From JABFRG01 sp046351415 (GTDB taxonomy: Bacteria > Myxococcota_A > Polyangia > Polyangiales > Polyangiaceae), in NCBI GenBank assembly GCA_046351415.1, contig JAXLYO010000009.1:186001-250000 (forward strand): a DNA stretch of 64,000 nt. Reading direction: 5' to 3'. Below the pieces are notes generated by a model. The model ran no database searches. It had not been told where the DNA came from and saw only the letters and a program-made list of their open reading frames with translations. Below are positions 62,005-64,000 of the stretch, piece by piece. How positions within the stretch are numbered: position 1 is the stretch's first letter; the number at the start of each line of letters is the position of its first letter. Position numbers and translations under genes: made by a program.

Positions 62005-62640
62005 ATGCGTTTGTCCTTTCGCGCTTTGGCGTTCGCGGCCGTGCTCGGCCTCGGTGTCGTCAGCTCTCCGAAACCTGCGGATGCATCGGTGGCCATCGCC
62101 GTGTACTTCGACGATCTCGTCTCTCGCGCCGACACGGTCGCGGTGGTGACCGGCACCGAAACGAAGTCCGTGTGGGAGGACCGCAAGATCGTCACGTACA
62201 CGCGCCTTCGTATCGAGCGTCACATCGCCGGCGAAACGATGACCTCGGACATGTGGGTGAAGACCCTCGGCGGCATCGTAGGAGATCTCGGCCAAACGGT
62301 GAGCGGTGAGCCCGCTTTCGGCCCCGGTCAGACCATGGTGTTCTTGAAGAAGGTCGACTCGCGCCCCACGTACATGGTCATCGAGCGCGCGCAGGGCCAA
62401 TACCCCATCACGAAGGACGCGAAGACAGGTCGCCTCGTACTCGGAAAGAACTCCGAGGGAGGCATGCTTCTCCCCCCGAAGGCACCGACGTCTGATGTGA
62501 CTCCACAGAAGGGACCGCAAGTTCGCGCGGCCACACGCTTCGCGGGCTACCTCGCCATGGATGTCATGCTCCACCGCCCCGTCGACGACGTAGCGAAAGA
62601 CATCGCCGAGAGCTGGCAAAAGCTCCATGCCACGAAGTAA
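62005..62640 (+). CDS. Exported protein of unknown function
   Basis: A 211-aa protein with a signal peptide (SFRALAFAAVLGLGVVSSP) and cleavage near PADAS. The mature part is strand-rich: VAIAVYFDDLVSRADTVAVV, RIERHIAGETMTSDMWVKTLGG and GPGQTMVFLKKVDSRPTYMVI. It resembles domains that precede metalloproteases in secreted cassettes. Its stop overlaps the next gene's start by 14 bases, coupling it to the matrixin protease, so it could be a partner or inhibitor. No family is recognised. Confidence 0.75.
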   Translation: MRLSFRALAFAAVLGLGVVSSPKPADASVAIAVYFDDLVSRADTVAVVTGTETKSVWEDRKIVTYTRLRIERHIAGETMTSDMWVKTLGGIVGDLGQTVSGEPAFGPGQTMVFLKKVDSRPTYMVIERAQGQYPITKDAKTGRLVLGKNSEGGMLLPPKAPTSDVTPQKGPQVRAATRFAGYLAMDVMLHRPVDDVAKDIAESWQKLHATK

Positions 62641-63568
62641 GCGCGCTTCGTCGTCGCTGTTCGCTGCTGCGGCGCTCATCGCGTGCGTATTCGCCTCGAC
62701 GCGCGCGGAAGCATTTTGTCGCACGACGACCGATCGCAACAACACGGTGCAAAACGGCCAGTGCGTCGGCACTGGTCGGCCCATCTTCTGGAAGAATCGC
62801 TGCGTCGGCTACTCGCTCGAGAAGATCGCGAGCCGGCAGGTGGCCTACGACGATGCAACCCGAGAACTCGCAGCGGCCTTCGCGCGCTGGGCTGGTGCTT
62901 CGTGCGTCGTCGACGGTGCCGGGAGTGGGCGCGCGAGCATCGACGTGCGTGACCTCGGTGCCGTCGAATGCGCCAACTTCGGGTACAACAAAGAGGGCGA
63001 GAACCAGAACGTCATCATCTTCCGAGACGACTCGTGGCCGCACAAGAACAGTGAGACCACGATTGCCCTCACGACCGTGACGTTCCTTCCGAGCACTGGC
63101 GAAATCGTCGACGCCGACATGGAGATCAACACGTTCGAGCGGAAGATGAGCCTCAGCGATACGCCCGCTGCAGATGGCTACGACTTCCCTAGCGTGGTGA
63201 CGCACGAAGCTGGACACTTCCTGGGCCTCGCGCACTCGCCCGTCAAAGATGCGACGATGTACTTCGAGTACAACCAAGGCCAGACGAACAAGCGTTACCT
63301 AAAGACCGACGACGTCGCGGGCATTTGCGAGATCTATCGCCCCGATGGGACGCGCTCCGCAGAAGGAGGCCCTGCAGCCGCTGGTGCGACGTGCGATCCC
63401 CTTCCAAGACGCGGCATCGCACGCACTTGCGCAGACGATTCGACGACGTGTAGCGCGGGGAGCCAAACCACTTCGTCGTCGGGCGTTCTCGCGTCGGCGG
63501 TCTTGATTTCGGCCCTTGGCGTAGCCGTACTCCGTCGCCGGAAGAGTGGCTCCGCGGCTGGTCGATGA
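62627..63568 (+). CDS. Matrixin-like zinc metalloprotease with MYXO-CTERM-like tail
   Basis: A 313-aa exported protease. The zinc site is HEAGHFLGLAHS (His193, Glu194, His197, His203) and a Met-turn Met211 follows in ATMYFE. A signal peptide precedes Cys31 in FCRTTT, a start often seen in this group. The C-terminus has a Cys-containing Ser/Thr linker, a hydrophobic helix (SGVLASAVLISALGVAVL) and RRRK, the pattern of MYXO-CTERM surface-sorting signals. Overlap with the preceding exported protein by 14 bases and with lpxB by 4 bases shows coupling. Confidence 0.9.
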   Translation: MPRSKRASSSLFAAAALIACVFASTRAEAFCRTTTDRNNTVQNGQCVGTGRPIFWKNRCVGYSLEKIASRQVAYDDATRELAAAFARWAGASCVVDGAGSGRASIDVRDLGAVECANFGYNKEGENQNVIIFRDDSWPHKNSETTIALTTVTFLPSTGEIVDADMEINTFERKMSLSDTPAADGYDFPSVVTHEAGHFLGLAHSPVKDATMYFEYNQGQTNKRYLKTDDVAGICEIYRPDGTRSAEGGPAAAGATCDPLPRRGIARTCADDSTTCSAGSQTTSSSGVLASAVLISALGVAVLRRRKSGSAAGR

Positions 63569-64000
63569 CGGCGCCGATCCTGGTCGTTGCAGGCGAGCCC
63601 TCCGGGGATGCGGCAGCCGCGCGGGTCGTCCGGAGGCTCGACGTAGCAACCTTCGGGATGGGAGGGGTAGCCCTTGCCGCTGCAGGAACGGACTTGCTGA
63701 TTCGATCGGACCGAACCGCGGCGCTCGGCATCACGGAGGTGTGGGGCAAGCTCCCGCGTCTCCTATCCGCGCGACGAGAGCTCGTCCGCGGTGCGCGGCG
63801 CCGGGGGTCGAAGCGCGCACTTCTCGTCAACTACAGCGAATTCAATTCGTCGCTGCTCTCGCCCCTCGCTGCCGAAGGCGCGACGACCATCTTCTACGGG
63901 CCCCCTCAAGTGTGGGCATGGCGCCCGGAACGTGCGAAGCGCATCGCGGCGGAAGTAGGGCACGTCGCGGCGGTGTTGCCACTCGAAGTCGAAGTCTGGC
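63565..64000 (+). CDS. lpxB: Lipid-A-disaccharide synthase LpxB (partial, runs off window)
   Basis: The first 145 codons of lpxB. ILVVAGEPSGDAAAARVV is the signature N-terminus; GITEV, YGPPQVWAWRPERAKRI and VLPLEVEVW follow. LpxB condenses UDP-2,3-diacylglucosamine with lipid X in outer-membrane lipid A synthesis. The usual IDxPDFN block reads NYSEFN here, so the Asp is not conserved at that point. ATG 63565 overlaps the protease stop (ATGA). The gene is cut by the window end. Confidence 0.9.
   Translation, partial: MTAPILVVAGEPSGDAAAARVVRRLDVATFGMGGVALAAAGTDLLIRSDRTAALGITEVWGKLPRLLSARRELVRGARRRGSKRALLVNYSEFNSSLLSPLAAEGATTIFYGPPQVWAWRPERAKRIAAEVGHVAAVLPLEVEVW

Overview
The window reads as a GC-rich chromosomal segment of a myxobacterium-like bacterium (former Deltaproteobacteria; a Polyangiales-type genome is my inference). 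The evidence is very GC-rich coding sequence with frequent GTG and TTG starts, many lipoproteins with lipoboxes, Asp-Ala-Gly and Pro-rich linkers, pseudokinase and TPR multidomain proteins, a matrixin protease with a MYXO-CTERM-like tail, and a mevalonate-type isoprenoid cluster. There is one tRNA and no rRNA. No transposase, integrase, prophage or CRISPR was seen. Most of the window is ordinary core chromosome with short gaps.

Layout. 1-7.8 kb: MerR/TPR regulator, acyl-CoA synthetase with a nitrilase-family amidase, lipoprotein, miaB with a gamma-carbonic-anhydrase-like protein, RlpA-like lipoprotein with an alpha/beta hydrolase. 7.8-13.1 kb: small membrane-anchored single-cluster Fe-S protein, then an ECF-type sigma factor behind a -24/-12-like promoter with six GTTACG boxes upstream, two lipoproteins and a PlsC acyltransferase. 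13.1-19.6 kb: thiS, a Pro-rich protein, 2-oxoglutarate dehydrogenase E1, an MscS channel with a cyclic-nucleotide domain. 19.6-26.6 kb: envelope proteins (FKBP lipoprotein, TonB-like N-terminus protein, L,D-transpeptidase), a TPR protein with a dead zincin domain, an outer-membrane-type protein. 26.6-37 kb: DEAD-box helicase, pseudokinase-GYF protein, repeat lipoprotein, a giant duplicated membrane protein, HIT protein. 37.2 kb: tRNA-Leu(GAG). 37.4-43.6 kb: histidine kinase/receiver and the isoprenoid cluster. 43.6-46.1 kb: CheY-like protein with rsmE, and gshA.

46.1-50.1 kb is the only clearly accessory stretch. It holds a seven-repeat RCC1-like lipoprotein, two small orphan genes, and a four-helix-bundle gene lying between two oppositely oriented arrays of an 8-bp repeat (CTGTCGNN). 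This cassette is the best candidate for an undescribed element here. 50.1-59 kb is a five-gene minus-strand operon: coiled-coil/Gly-Gln-rich membrane protein, MoxR ATPase, DUF58, and two von Willebrand A membrane proteins. 59-64 kb carries a NUDIX hydrolase, NAD kinase, FabH, a secreted protein, a matrixin metalloprotease and the start of lpxB, which runs off the window.

How genes work together. On the minus strand, prenyl synthase, mevalonate kinase, diphosphomevalonate decarboxylase and phosphomevalonate kinase each overlap the next by 4 bases, and divergent idi2 completes the route from mevalonate to prenyl diphosphate. HMG-CoA synthase and reductase are not in the window. The MoxR/DUF58/VWA genes are similarly overlapped and probably form an envelope-associated chaperone or stress complex. 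The sigma factor, lipoproteins and acyltransferase after 8.4 kb may form an envelope-related unit.
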